Assembly (NCBI GenBank): GCA_023014335.1 | Contig: JAECYW010000015.1 | Location: 248,001 to 312,000 of the forward strand | Length of the DNA: 64,000 nt | From: Galerina marginata | Lineage: Eukaryota; Basidiomycota; Agaricomycetes; Agaricales; Galerinaceae | Direction: 5' to 3' | In this document: piece after piece, positions 46,171 through 56,897 of the stretch | Layout: each line of letters opens with the position of its first letter | Numbering within the stretch: position 1 is the first letter of the stretch | The notes under the pieces: model-generated | Databases searched by the model: none | What the model was told of the DNA's origin: nothing | Seen by the model: only the letters and a program-made list of their open reading frames with translations | Translations under genes and position numbers: made by a program

Positions 46171-47485
46171 ATGCGTTTCTCGGCCTTAGTAATCGCAGTC
46201 GTTCTCCTTCTCGCCGATACCGCCAGTGCTGTCGGTCACATTATCAAGGTCGGCGCCAACAATGCTGTACGTAAATGTTTTTAAGAGCGTCTTCGTTTAA
46301 TAATAGTTCAATAGCTGGTCTTCGCTCCGACAGACATCACCGCTGAAGCTGGCGATACAGTTATATTCCAATTGTAGGTTCTGCCTCGGTTGCCCGCCGG
46401 AAGTTGGAACTGACTTAATCACGAGTATTCAGTCAAGGAAACAACCACGTTAGTCCAATTTTTTCTTTGATTCTCAGCGCAGGCGGTGATGTGTCCATTG
46501 CGTGCTTCAGTCGGTCACCCAATCGACCTTTGCACACCCATGTACCCGTCAAACAGTGCCTTTTCTAGGCGTTAGCACTGGTTTCATGTTCGTCGCTGCT
46601 GGCGATACGACGCTTCCTCAATTCTCGATTTCCATCGATGACCCTCCTTCTCCTCTTTGGTTCTTCTGCGCTCAAATCCACCCTGAGAGGTAAGACCATT
46701 GTTCCTCACTATACTTTTCTTTTCCTCATGCCTGATTTCGCCAGCCACTGCAACCAAGGAATGGTTTTCTCTGTTAACGCACCATCCCATCAAACCTTCG
46801 CTCAATTTCAGGTAATCTCCCATATATGTGATCAGGTTTTAGATGACTGAAATCTACCCTTGTTCAGGCTGTCGCTAAAGCTGCTGGTCGCCAAACAGGC
46901 CCAGTAACCCTACAGACCGGCAGTACTAGTAACCCCTTCTCCAGCAATAGTAGCCTCTCCAGCAGCAGTAGCCTTTCCAGCAGCAGTAGCTTCTCCAGCA
47001 GTAGTAGCACGACTGCAGCCCCGACCAATAGTACAGCTCCCACGACAACAGCAAGTGTCTCAACACCTATGGAATCGCTTACTACACCGACTCCAACAAC
47101 TCCTGATCCCTCATCGACTTCTGCGCGTTATGGAGATTCGAACGGACCGGGCAGGAATAAATCAAAAAATATCGGCATAATTGCAGGAGGGATTGTGGGC
47201 GGTTTGATGCTAGTTGCAATTGCTATCGCCGCTTGCATTTGTCAACAGCGAAGGAAGAGGCTACGTAAATCCGTCGATTTGGATTTGGCCGCCGATTCAG
47301 ACAGCCCCCTTGTCGTACCCTTCCGTTCCAGGCCATTTCGCACTGCCAAGCAATCTTCGCCTTCCAATACCAACATCAGTCCAAGAATGGTGAGGCACGA
47401 AGATAGTGGGGTCCGTCTGCCGCCAACTGGTGAACGTGTATATGTGCCAGTGGTAGATGTACCGCCTAGCTACACATCCGGGTGA
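46171..47485 (+). CDS. Membrane-anchored cupredoxin protein, copy A
   Basis: Exons 46171-46266, 46315-46373, 46433-46448, 46511-46689, 46745-46811 and 46868-47485 give 344 residues. The signal peptide is MRFSALVIAVVLLLADTASA. The cupredoxin domain follows with HIIKVGANN, FAPTDITAEAGDTVIFQF, GNNHSVTQSTFAHPC, WFFCAQIHPESHCNQGM and FSVNAPSHQTFAQFQ, holding a His-Cys-His-Met copper set. The stalk carries imperfect SSSSSLS/SSSSSFS repeats. One membrane helix (IIAGGIVGGLMLVAIAIAAC) is followed by QQRRKRLRK and an 80-residue tail ending VDVPPSYTSG. Exon 3 is only 16 nt long and carries the first copper-ligand His. The family resembles fungal extracellular Ser-rich cupredoxins, here with a membrane anchor and tail. 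The role is unknown; copper handling or redox sensing at the surface is inference. Confidence 0.88.
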
Positions 47486-48337
47486 GAGATTTGCGAACCT
47501 TGTAAATATTTCTTTGCTGTATTGCTATCTTTCGCTTGCCAATCTTGGCTCCTTCCGCCCGAATTCCGCCCAACAAACTCCAAATAATTGTAAGGTTTTG
47601 CAAGCGGGCTCAGTGGTCGTGCTTCATGCTTCATGCAATCCCGAGACGATTTACTATAAGCCCATTCTTCTTCCTTCATCCCCATCTGCGTCTTTTAAGA
47701 CCACCGCGACACCACCGTCAATCTTTCCTTCTCTTCTTCTTCCCACTCATCCCTGCCTGTGTTTTCTGGAGATTTGTATAGATCAAGCACGAAATAGGTA
47801 TCGCCTGTTTCATGGTAGGCAGCATTGTCGGTGCTTTATCAGAATTGGTATTTGTTATCGCCACCCACCTTTACCTGGGACGAGCGAGGAGGCTAAATAT
47901 ACAGGTCAGGTCGAGCTACAGTATACACTCATTACTTATTGCTGAACCCTTGTCTGTGCCGTCACACGGAATTCGGACGTTACTTATTTTTCTCGCATTA
48001 ACAGATGCGGGAACCAAGCACAAAATACACTGCCGTCTACAACGGTGCATGCGCAGACGCTCGCCAGTAACAAGAAAAGGCGACAAAGAGAAGGGATCGC
48101 TGGTGTGCTTCGACCGCCGCCGGCTGCCTAGGAGAAGATACAGAAGATTTGGATCATCAGTGTTCTCTTGAGCAAATACTACCAAAATACTACTTACTGC
48201 AGGTGTTTCGTTGCAACGGTGTACAGGACGAGGTCCCGACCGTCTTGTTGCCTGGGAAAAATTTCCTTTCCCGGTTAAGGGAAAATCACTCTGATGCCAT
48301 CCGGCCGGGTAATTGGGCCCGTAACCGCCCGTTTGTC
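47486..48337. other. Intergenic
   Basis: 3' flank of cupredoxin A. A 119-codon frame at 47812-48171 starts with a hydrophobic, Gly/Val-rich run (MVGSIVGALSELVFVIATHL) followed by RARR, reminiscent of the anchor of the neighbouring family, but the rest is unrelated. It could be a chance frame or debris. Confidence 0.35.
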
Positions 48338-48345
48338 ATTTTCCC

Positions 48346-49184
48346 GGCGGTCTAACTATAGGTGAGGCCTGCCTTAGAGGTAACTGAGTTTGAATTGACT
48401 TACTACATTTGTTCGCACGACTTACCGCATTAGCTAACACGACTTACTTCTTTAGGAAGCCGAAAGTTGGCACAGAGAGCGCCTCGACGAGGCTCTGCCG
48501 CCTTCCACATATCTTGGATCAACCTGAAAAAATTCGAATTTGTTCTCTGACTATTTAAATACAAGTCTAGATAGCCTTTAAGCCATGTATATTTGATGTA
48601 ATGTAGTAAATGAATTGTTTAATTAGCTTCACTGGTGGATCTGGTCAGTAAATTGACCATTCAAGGATGAATATGCCACTTCCTTCCACAAAACTTGACT
48701 AATTTGGAACTAGCAAATATAGAAGCATATTAGCCGATTCAAATTTGTGAATAGCACGAAATTCTGCCTAGAAATCGGTGCAAAACACAATTTCCTACCA
48801 TTTTGAGGCTTGGAACCCATTGATCCTGGACTGTGTTGGTGATTAAATATTTAAACAAGCGTATTCTAAGAGATACGGTAAGGTAATAGTATTCTATGCT
48901 AAAATTTTATCTCACTGGCGCGGCTGTTTAGCACAAGCGCACGTAGATGAGTTTTCCGCGGGGCCTTTTGGCACCCGGATATTGCGCCGCAGGCGCCGGA
49001 AAATTTCTATCTTTTTGCTCTATTCCAACTTGCTATCTACGAGGTTCAAAATGTAAATTTTTCAAGAGACTACATCGAATTGGGAGGGAGTATATTAATT
49101 TCTCCGTTCCCTTCTCTCTCTCTGCGATCAATTAATTAATTAATTAATTCTTTTCCTGGAGGCCACACCTATAGTTAGACCGCC
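48346..49184. mobile_element. Non-autonomous DNA transposon (MITE), 839 bp
   Basis: The left end GGCGGTCTAACTATAGGTG (from 48346, continuing AGGCCT) is matched by an inverted right end (AGGCCACACCTATAG then TTAGACCGCC, ending 49184). Direct flanks are identical 8-bp copies ATTTTCCC at 48338-48345 and 49185-49192. The interior is AT-rich, has no long open frame, and ends with a tandem TTAA/ATTA run (near 49125-49149). Target-site length of 8 bp is compatible with hAT or some Mutator-like/Merlin types; the superfamily is not decided. Its perfect target duplication suggests a recent insertion between tandem units A and B. Confidence 0.85.
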
Positions 49185-49192
49185 ATTTTCCC

Positions 49193-49880
49193 TCTAACAT
49201 TCCTCAAATCCTCGTCTTAAGTGCATCATATCTTATCACGGCCTCACTAAAGTTTGAATATTTTGAATTTTGGTAAGTATGTTTGTCACCATTGCCTCTC
49301 GATTCCTGATTAATCTTGCCCACCAGCCCGTTCACCTTCCTGGTGCAAGCGTTTTGTGATTTTCGCTTCCTCACGCCCGTACCATTTTCCGAGCGCACCC
49401 ACTGGTTCCTTCTTGGGTTCTCAACGCCGCCACGGCACTCACTGCAGCCCAATGCCACACATCCATTCTCTCCTATTGTCTTTTGTTCAAGCCTGTGCTC
49501 GCCGTTCTTGAATTTTGAGCTCCCACCACATGCTACCTGCTACCTGCCGCTCGACCATGGTGCAGCCGCACGCTTACGAAAAGATAACCTCGGACGAAAG
49601 GAAACGTCGTTGCTCTTGCGTTCTCCATTAGGATAACGATGCAAAGGGTGCGCGAGGATCACAAGAGGTGCTTTAATACCCATGCATCAGTTTGGTGCAC
49701 TCTCAGGTGGGTCTTCATTCCTTTTGTGTATAACACTTGCTTACTTGTTTCTAACAACACTTCAGTGAACTCTCGTTACCTAAAGTTTGGCGAGTACGAC
49801 TATCCGAGAAGCTCTAGGAATCCGCCGTCATCGCTGACGTCCCCCCCTCCGCGCAGCCTTTCGCTAGGCGACAGGGATAG
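49193..49880. other. Intergenic, 5' side of the PSP1 fragment
   Basis: Sequence not shared with unit A. Frames of 100-106 codons (49316-49636) and a start at 49639 that reads into the PSP1 fragment exist. No recognisable protein. Confidence 0.35.
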
Positions 49881-50383
49881 GGGGAAGAAGGAGATCAACT
49901 CCAAGATGATTTATAGGCAGGCGGGTCAGCAAGATTTTCAGTTGTTGGTTACCAAGACTGAGGATGAGGTCAAGGCTTTCCGGAAGGTGCACGCGAAGAA
50001 GTTGGCGATGCAGGTTGTCGATGCGGAATATCAGTGGTTAGTGATCTTCGTTTTTTTCTCTCTCTTGTTTTACTTTCTTTTCTTCCTCTTCCATTTTCTC
50101 TTGTGTGTTCGACCGTGGTATGAACATGTACTGACTTGCGCCGGTTTCCCCATCCCTCTCCCTTTCGCTTCTCAACGTTAATAGGGACCGACGGAAGTTG
50201 ACGTCCCATTTCATCGCGGAAAATCGCATTGATTTTAGGGAGCTTATTAGAAAGCTTTTCCGGTGCGTGTTGTGGCAATCCCCTTTACGCTACTTCTAAC
50301 CTCGGCGGTTTGTATTTTGTAGATTATACAAGCCGCGGATATGGATGGTGTCGCTACAAGGCGGCGGCGGGTTCGAGCAGTGA
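49881..50383 (+). pseudogene. Partial duplicate of the PSP1 domain (unit B)
   Basis: The last part of PSP1 is copied with both introns: exons 49881-50036, 50185-50262 and 50323-50383. It reads KKEINSKMIYRQAGQQDFQL, TKTEDEVKAF, then DRRKLTSHFIAENRIDFREL and LYKPRIWMVSLQGGGGFEQ with the same stop. Relative to the parent there is a 12-nt in-frame deletion after EVKAF and several substitutions, but the frame is intact. The N-terminal 800 residues are missing. An open frame from 49639 (MQRVREDHKRCFNTHASVWC) enters this fragment without a stop, so a chimeric 5' end is possible. Without evidence of expression I class it as a truncated copy. Confidence 0.75.
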
Positions 50384-52247
50384 TTTTGATTCGAATTTGT
50401 TTGGCGGACTTCAACCACAACCACAACCATCGTTGGACCTACAGTATACATAATGAGATAAGAAGAGAAGAGAAGAAAATATGGGAGCGGCCTTGTTCAT
50501 TTACGCACCCAAAGTCGACTTGACAATCACTTACACCCTCTCCGAGTACCCTCACCTTTCCCTATCCTACCCTATCTTCGTCTGCACTGTGGCTTAGAGC
50601 AAGAGAAAGAGAAAGCAAAAGAGACAGGAGAAGAGGCCAAAATACACCCGCTGGCAGACGATAACCCTCGCGCGTACGCGGTACGCGCGGCTGCTCGCAA
50701 GAACGAGCACGAGAACGAGCCCGCGACCGTGACAAAACCAGACGCGGCTCAAGACGAAACGAAACGAGAGGGACCAACTCAGAAAGCAAAAGAATTCGGC
50801 GGCGCCTCTGCGCGATGCCTGATGCCATGACGGAAATAACATCCGGTGTAATTTACTAATGGACGCTCATGCATTCAATTCTTGCCCACCAAAAACCCCA
50901 TCCTATCTATTGCTCACCATCATCATTTTTTTCTTAGATATGTAAAATATCCTTTCTCTTCTCTTCTCTTGTTTTCTTTCTTCTCATGCCGCCCCCCCTC
51001 TTTGAATTTATTTAACCCCGGCATGAATGTGCACTGGATCCACAGGCACCCGCGCCAGAACCACATCTTCTCTTCTCCTCACCCCTCATTCTCGCTCTCT
51101 CGTGCCATTTGTAACGCCAACCCAACGCTCGACGCTCAATACTCGATACTTTGCGTGGTTATATCGTCTCGTCCATCCCATGCGTTATTTATCTACTCGA
51201 GTATAGCTAGCTCGGATTACCACGTCCGCCTGCCCACCCCACGACCTTCTTGGTTCCTCCTTGCTGCGTTTATATTTTCCCTTCACCTTCGCCCTTCCTC
51301 CTTCCCTTCGGCTTGGCCTGCACCCTGTGGTTGTTGTTTTTTTTGTTCTTTAATTTGACTGTCAATGTACGATGTACGATGTACCTATCTACTTACCCAT
51401 GGACGCTCTCATGCCTGCCTGCCTGCCTGCCCTGTTTGACCTTTTTTCATGGTCGAATTTGATTCTGAATGACCACTGAGAGCGACATCCCGACATGGCC
51501 GCGAGCCATCTGCGTCGCCCCTTGTCGATCATTTCTTCTTTCCACCATGGTTCTCGATCAATGAGCCACGGCAACATCCGAGATGGCTGTGGTTTTGTTT
51601 ACGGCCTCCCCATCCCCCTTCTTCCTTCCACCAAGCGGTATGATTTTCCGTCCTCCAGGCTCCTAATTTCGACATGGTCACAAATTGTCCAGGACTGGTC
51701 TCACCGATTCCTCGCTTCGGAAAAAAAGACCATGGGCCAGCACATTAGAGTATACGCCTCGCCGTGCCAGCGAAAGTGGCGATTCGGTATCGACAAGGAG
51801 ACTGCAGATGATATCGATCTTGGAATTTGCCATGCTGATGATGATATTGTTCATACTGCCCTATCCCGAAGGAGAGCTGGTGCACGCCTGTGGTTTGATA
51901 CTTCGAATTTTGTTGATAACTTGCAGATGCCGTTCGTGGTTGACAACCACTTATTTCTGGGACCATCTACAAGACTATGACCAGCCCATCGACATTTAAT
52001 TTTAAAGAGCCTCGCTTCGGAAAAAAGATCTGACAAAGACATATAAAGGGGACATGATTCGTGTCAATCCACATTTTCTCTTGTTACCAACTAGTATCTA
52101 AGAGCAGGCTCTCCATAGCTCGCCTTCTCGGAGGCCTCCAAGCCCTCTTTTCACACTTTTTTCATAACGTTCGTCTCACACAACTGTCTCGGCTTTGGCT
52201 CGACTCCGCAGTCGAAACTTATGACTCTTGAACGGGCGGGAAGTACC
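50384..52247. other. Spacer of unit B
   Basis: Parallels 44146-46170: purine-rich run, the ACACCCGCTGGCAGA block (50645), pyrimidine-rich stretch, and tandem GCCTGCCTGCCTGCCTGCCC near 51414. It ends in the cupredoxin B promoter. No conserved frame. Confidence 0.6.
52042..52047 (+). promoter_or_regulatory. TATA box of cupredoxin copy B
   Basis: TATAAA 206 nt upstream of the ATG, within ACATATAAAGGGGACATG, a block shared with copies C and D. Confidence 0.6.
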
Positions 52248-53511
52248 ATGCGTTTCTCGGTCATAGTAATCGCAGTCGCTCTTCTTCTCCCTGATGCTAC
52301 TAATGCTATTGATCACCTTATCCGCGTCGGCCCTGAGGGTGGGGTACGTCAATGTTCATCGAGGGCGTGTTCGCTTAATGATTTTAGTTGTCCAATAGCT
52401 GGTCTTCGATCCGACAGACATCACCGCTGCCGCTGGCGACACAATTTCATTCCAGTTGTAGGTTCTGTCGTCGCCGCCTCCTATAAACTGATTTACTCAC
52501 GAGTATTCAGTCAATCAACGAACCACGTTAGTCTATTCGTTCCTTTGTTTATTCTCAGCGCAGGCAGTGATGTACCTATGGCGTGCTTCAGTCGGTCACC
52601 CAATCGACCTTTGCCACCCCATGTGTCCTTCAAACAACACCTTCTCTTGGTGTCAGCTCTGAATTCATGTTCGTCGCTGCTGGCGATACAGTATTTCCTC
52701 AATGGACGATTACGGTCAACAATTCGACAGCTCCTCTTTGGTTCTTCTGCGCTCAAACCAACCCTGTGAGGTAAGACCGTTGTTCGTCGTGCTATACTTT
52801 TATTTTGCTTATGCCTGCCTCTGCTAGCCACTGCAACCAAGGAATGGTTTTCTCTGTTAACGCACCATCCCATCAAACCTTCGCTCAATTTCAGGTAATC
52901 TCCCATATATGTGATCAGGTCTTAGATGACTGAAATCTACGCTTGTTCAGGCTGCCGCTAAAGCTGGTGGTGGCCAAACAGGCCCAGTAACCCCGACGAC
53001 CGACAGTAACCCCTTCTCCAGCAGTAGTAGCTTCTCCAGCATTAGTAGCACGACTGCAGCCCCGACCGATAGTACAGCTCCCACAACAACAGCAAGTGTC
53101 TCAACACCTGTTGAGTCGTTTACTACACCGACTCCAACAACTCCTGATCCCTCATTGACTGCTGCGCGTTATGGAGATTCGAACGGACCGGGTACGAATA
53201 AGTCCAAAAATATTGGCCTAATTGTAGGAGGGATTGTAGGGGGTTTGATGCTAGTCGCCGCTTGCATTTATCAGCAGCGAAGGAAGAGGCTACGTAAATC
53301 CTTCGATTTGGATTTGGCCGCCGATTCAGACAGCCCCCTTGTTGTACCCTTCCGTTCCAGGCCATTTCGCACTGCCAAGCGATCTCCGCCTTCCAATGCC
53401 GACATCAGCCCAAGAATGGTGATGCACGAAGATAGTGGGGTCCGTCTGCCGCCAATCGGTGAACGTTTTGCGCCAGTAGTAGATGTGCCCCCAAGGTACA
53501 CATCCGGCTGA
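52248..53511 (+). CDS. Membrane-anchored cupredoxin protein, copy B
   Basis: The start is MRFSVIVIAVALLLPDATNA at 52248; an in-frame upstream ATG at 52221 is less likely because the other copies lack it. Intron positions match copy A, including the 16-nt microexon (52511-52526, QSTNH). The domain holds FDPTDITAAAGDTISFQL-type strands, NHSVTQSTFATPC and WFFCAQTNPVSHCNQGM, so all four copper ligands are present. The stalk is shorter than in A (SSSSSFSSISSTT). The membrane helix is shorter (LIVGGIVGGLMLVAACIYQQ) after loss of a few residues. The tail is nearly identical to A and C and ends VDVPPRYTSG. The helix is about 4 residues shorter than in the paralogs but still membrane-spanning in length. 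Confidence 0.85.
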
Positions 53512-55251
53512 CAGGGTTGCGACTCGCGAGTCCTTTATTTCTCTGCGGTACGACTACCTTTCATTTATCTTTCCTTCGCACAAGATACCCAAATGGATAG
53601 TTGTAGAAGGTTTTGCAACCCAACACCAGTTCGCCGCTGGACGCCTCGTCTCAACGTCCACTTTTAAGGTATTAAGATTAAGAAGGTATTTCTCAAGTAT
53701 CTTGCTCGCCAGATGACTGTGGTCCACGTCCTCTCTCGTTCTTTATTTCCTCCTCCTTTCCTCACTAATACGAGAGCGGCCTTGGTCATTGACTCACGAC
53801 ATCGACTTGACAATCACTTACAAGCCAGGCCGTCTCCAAGTACCCACCGCCCTACCCTACCCTCTTAGAGCAAGAGAAAGAAAAAGCAAAGTAACAGGAG
53901 AAGAGATCAAAATACACCCGCTGGCAGACGATGACCCTCGCGCGTATGCAGTACGCAGTACGCGAGGCCGCTTGCCTTGTACGAGACCGAGAACGAGCCT
54001 GCGACCGTCACAGAACCAGACGCGGCTCGAAGACGAAACGAGACGGACAAAGTTGAAAGCAAAAGAATTCGGCGGCGCCTCCGCGCATGCTTGATACCAT
54101 GACGGAAATCACATCCGGTGCAATTTACCAATGGACGATCATTCATTCATTCAATTCAATCCATGTCCACCAAAGACCCCGTTCCATCGCGATCGCTGCT
54201 CATCACCATTTTTTTCTTAGACTCGGATATGCAAAATGTCCTTTCTCTTCTCTTGTTTTCCTTCCTCTTGTGCCGTGCTGCCTCTTTAAAATTATTTATC
54301 CCCGGCGCGAATCATGATGTGCACTGCATCCAGATCCTGGGCCCGTGTCAGAACCACCTCGTTTCATGAATTCCCTTATCTTCTTCCCCCCTCATTCTCA
54401 TTAAGGCCGACTCAACGCTCGACGCACTGCGTGAGGTTATATATCATCTCTCATCCATCCCATGCGTTATTTATCGAGCTCGGATTACCACACCTGCCTA
54501 CACCTGGACTCAGCCATGGGCAATTAATGTTATCAGTCAACTAGTCACGGCAACCCCCGAAGTCGATTGTTGCCATCAAGTGGTTGTGGTTTAACGATTA
54601 GCCATATGCATCCGCTTTCTTCCTTCCATCGGTTGGCATGCTTTTCCCTCTTCTTAACCTCGACATGGTCACAAATTTTCCAGGACTAGTACTAGTGCCA
54701 CCAATACTTCGCTTCGGAGGGAAAAAACTCAAAGGGCAAGTACATTAGAGTGTACCCCTGGCCGTGCCAGGGAGGTATTGACGAAGAACTGTGCTGATGA
54801 TGATGATGTTCTTCATGATGTTGCCCATGATCATCATGTTACCCATGATGTTGCCCTACCGGCACCCCGAAGGAGAGCTGGTGCACGTCGTGTTTTGATG
54901 CTTCGAATTTGTTGATAACGTGCAGATGCCATTCATGGTTGACAACCACTTATTTCCGGTACCACCAACAAGACTACACATTTAATTTTGAAGGACCCGC
55001 CCCCAAGGTTTGGCCATAATATATAAAAAGGACATGACCCCGTGTCAATCTGGCCACACTCTTGTTACTAGCTTTCTGAGAGCAGGCTCTCCATTGCTCT
55101 CTTTTTCGGTATTTTCGAAGGCCTCCAAGCCTTGATCTCTTTTCACACTCTTTCATTTTGCTGGCCTCCAAGTCGTCCGGCTTGACTGCCTCGGCTTTGG
55201 CTCCAGTCCTCTGCAGTCAAAACCTCCGACTTTGGACCTGTGGGAAGTACC
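53512..55251. other. Spacer between copies B and C (unit C spacer)
   Basis: From about 53765 (ATACGAGAGCGGCCTTGG) it follows the spacer of units A and B but is shorter, and the PSP1 coding part is absent. It includes the ACACCCGCTGGCAGA block (53915), a CATGATGTT-like tandem region (near 54795-54855), and the promoter of copy C. No conserved frame. Confidence 0.6.
55022..55027 (+). promoter_or_regulatory. TATA box of cupredoxin copy C
   Basis: TATAAA inside TATATAAAAAGGACATG, 230 nt upstream of the ATG; the same block occurs upstream of copy D. Confidence 0.6.
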
Positions 55252-56508
55252 ATGCGCTTCTCGGTCGTAGTAATCGCAGTCACTCTCCTTCTCACTGGTA
55301 CTGCCAATGCTGTTGAACACATTATCAAGGTTGGCGCCAACAACACTGTACGTCGATGTTCTTCAAGAGCTTGTTCGCTTTATGATGTTAGTCGACCAAT
55401 AGCTAGTCTTCGATCCAACCGACATCATCGCTGATATTGGCGATACAGTTACATTCCGATTGTGGGTCTGCTTTAGCTGCTTTCCGGAAATTGACTTACT
55501 CGTAAGTATTCAGTGAAGGAAAGAACCATGTTAGTCCATTCGTTTCCTTGTTTATTCGGTGATATATCTATGACATGCTTCAGTCGGTAACCCAGTCTAC
55601 CTTTGCCAATCCATGCACCTTGCAAACAGAGCCTACCGTTGGGATTGACTCTGGTTTCATGCCCGTTACCGCTGGCGCTTCACTACTTCCGCAAGCCTCG
55701 ATTACCGTCGCCAATGCGACAGACCCTATTTGGTTTTTCTGTGCTCAAACCGACCCTGTGAAGTAAGGCCACTGTTCGTCATGTCATACTTTTATTTTCT
55801 TCATTCCTGACTTCACCAGCCACTGCAACCAAGGAATGGTTTTCTCTGTGAACGCACCAGCAGACCAAACCTTTGCTCAATTTCAGGTAAGTCTCCCATA
55901 CACGATTAGGGTCAAGATGACGGAATTCTGTGCTTATTCAGGCTGCTGCTAAAGCTGGTGGTGGCCAAGCAGACCCAGTAGCCCCGACGGTCGTGCCTAC
56001 TCTCGCTCCTGGCCCTGTCATTCCGACTGGACTCCCAAACGATAGTACGGCCCCCGCCACAGCAGCAAGTTCACCAACACTTGTGGATTCGAGTACTACA
56101 CCAGGGCCACCAGGGCCGACAGTTCCTGACCCCACACCCACTGCTGCGCCTTCTGGACATTCGAATGGATCGGGTAGGAATAAGTCAAAAAATATCGGCC
56201 CCATTGTAGGAGGGATTGTGGGCGGTTTGATGCTAGTCGCAATTGTCATCGCCACCTGCCTTTATCAGCAGCGAAGGAAGAGGCCACGTAAATGGGTCGA
56301 TTTGGATTTGGCCGCCGAATCAGACAGCCCCCTTGTCGTACCCTTCCGTTCCATGCCATTCCGCACTACCAAGCGACCTCCCCCTTCCGACACCGACATC
56401 AGTCCAAGAATGGTGATGCATGAAGATAGTGGAGTCCGTCTGCCGCCAACCGGTGAACGTATCTACGTGCCAGTGGTAGATGTTCCCCCAAGGTACACAT
56501 CCGGCTGA
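55252..56508 (+). CDS. Membrane-anchored cupredoxin protein, copy C
   Basis: The start is MRFSVVVIAVTLLLTGTANA. The 16-nt microexon (55514-55529, EGKNH) is kept with its copper-ligand His. The domain continues SVTQSTFANPCTLQTEP and WFFCAQTDPVSHCNQGM, so the copper set is complete. The stalk differs from A and B: it is Pro/Thr-rich (VPTLAPGPVIPTGLPND, TTPGPPGPTVPDPTPTAAP) rather than Ser repeats. The membrane helix (IVGGIVGGLMLVAIVIATC) and tail (VDLDLAAESDSPLVVPFRS to VDVPPRYTSG) match the family. Its 3' flank resembles that of copy D, suggesting C and D are closest there. A relic of the beta-lactamase gene follows about 110 nt after the stop. Confidence 0.87.
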
Positions 56509-56614
56509 CATAGTTGCAAATTCTATATTTCCCTGCGGTGCTACTATCCTTTATTCACTATTTTATTTCTATGTTGCATAAGACGGTCGAGTGGCATAGT
56601 TAAGGATGATTTTT

Positions 56615-56897
56615 GCAACGAACTCCATGCGGCTCAATAAATGTACATTTAACGGCAAAAACTTCTCGTAACCCTCCGTGACAATAAACCAGAGAATAGC
56701 TTCCCCTCCAACAGGCAGAACGAGAATTTACTAGTAGGTGAGCACCTGCCCAATTATTGTAACACAACAGATGGAACACTAAAACTTTGGTTATAGCCTA
56801 GACTTGCGAAGTGATATGGGCCTGTGACTCGTTGGAAAACATCATGAGTGCAAGTCGTACTTTGCAGAAACATTATTAAAGCGTGTATGGACCGCTA
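56615..56897 (+). pseudogene. Broken copy of the beta-lactamase-like gene 3' end
   Basis: Matches about 1150-1505 in order: CTCCATGCGGCTC, CAATAAACCAGAGAATAGC, CTCCAACAGGCAGAACGAG, then the parent's intron donor and intron (TAGGTGAGCACCTGCCCAAT), ACTTGCGAAGTGATATG, CCTGTGACTCGTTGG, and the last codons (TATTAAAGCGTGTATGG). An internal stretch of the last exon is missing and the frame is shifted and stopped. Keeping the intron shows it came from DNA duplication. Confidence 0.88.

Larger units (their letters stand above)
43550..47490 (+). repeat. Tandem duplication unit A (PSP1 3' end, spacer, cupredoxin A)
   Basis: Unit A begins in the PSP1 coding sequence (GGGGAAGAAGGAGATCAAC, near 43540) and runs through the 2 kb spacer to the end of cupredoxin gene A. 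The same order of sequence recurs in unit B (49881-53520) and, without the PSP1 part, in unit C (53765-56515). Unit A holds the only full PSP1 gene and is therefore the likely source. Confidence 0.85.
49881..53520 (+). repeat. Tandem duplication unit B
   Basis: Colinear copy of unit A from the PSP1 3' coding end to the end of the cupredoxin gene, with smaller indels throughout the spacer. Confidence 0.85.
53765..56515 (+). repeat. Tandem duplication unit C
   Basis: Third unit, lacking any PSP1 coding sequence: shortened spacer plus cupredoxin C. Confidence 0.8.
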
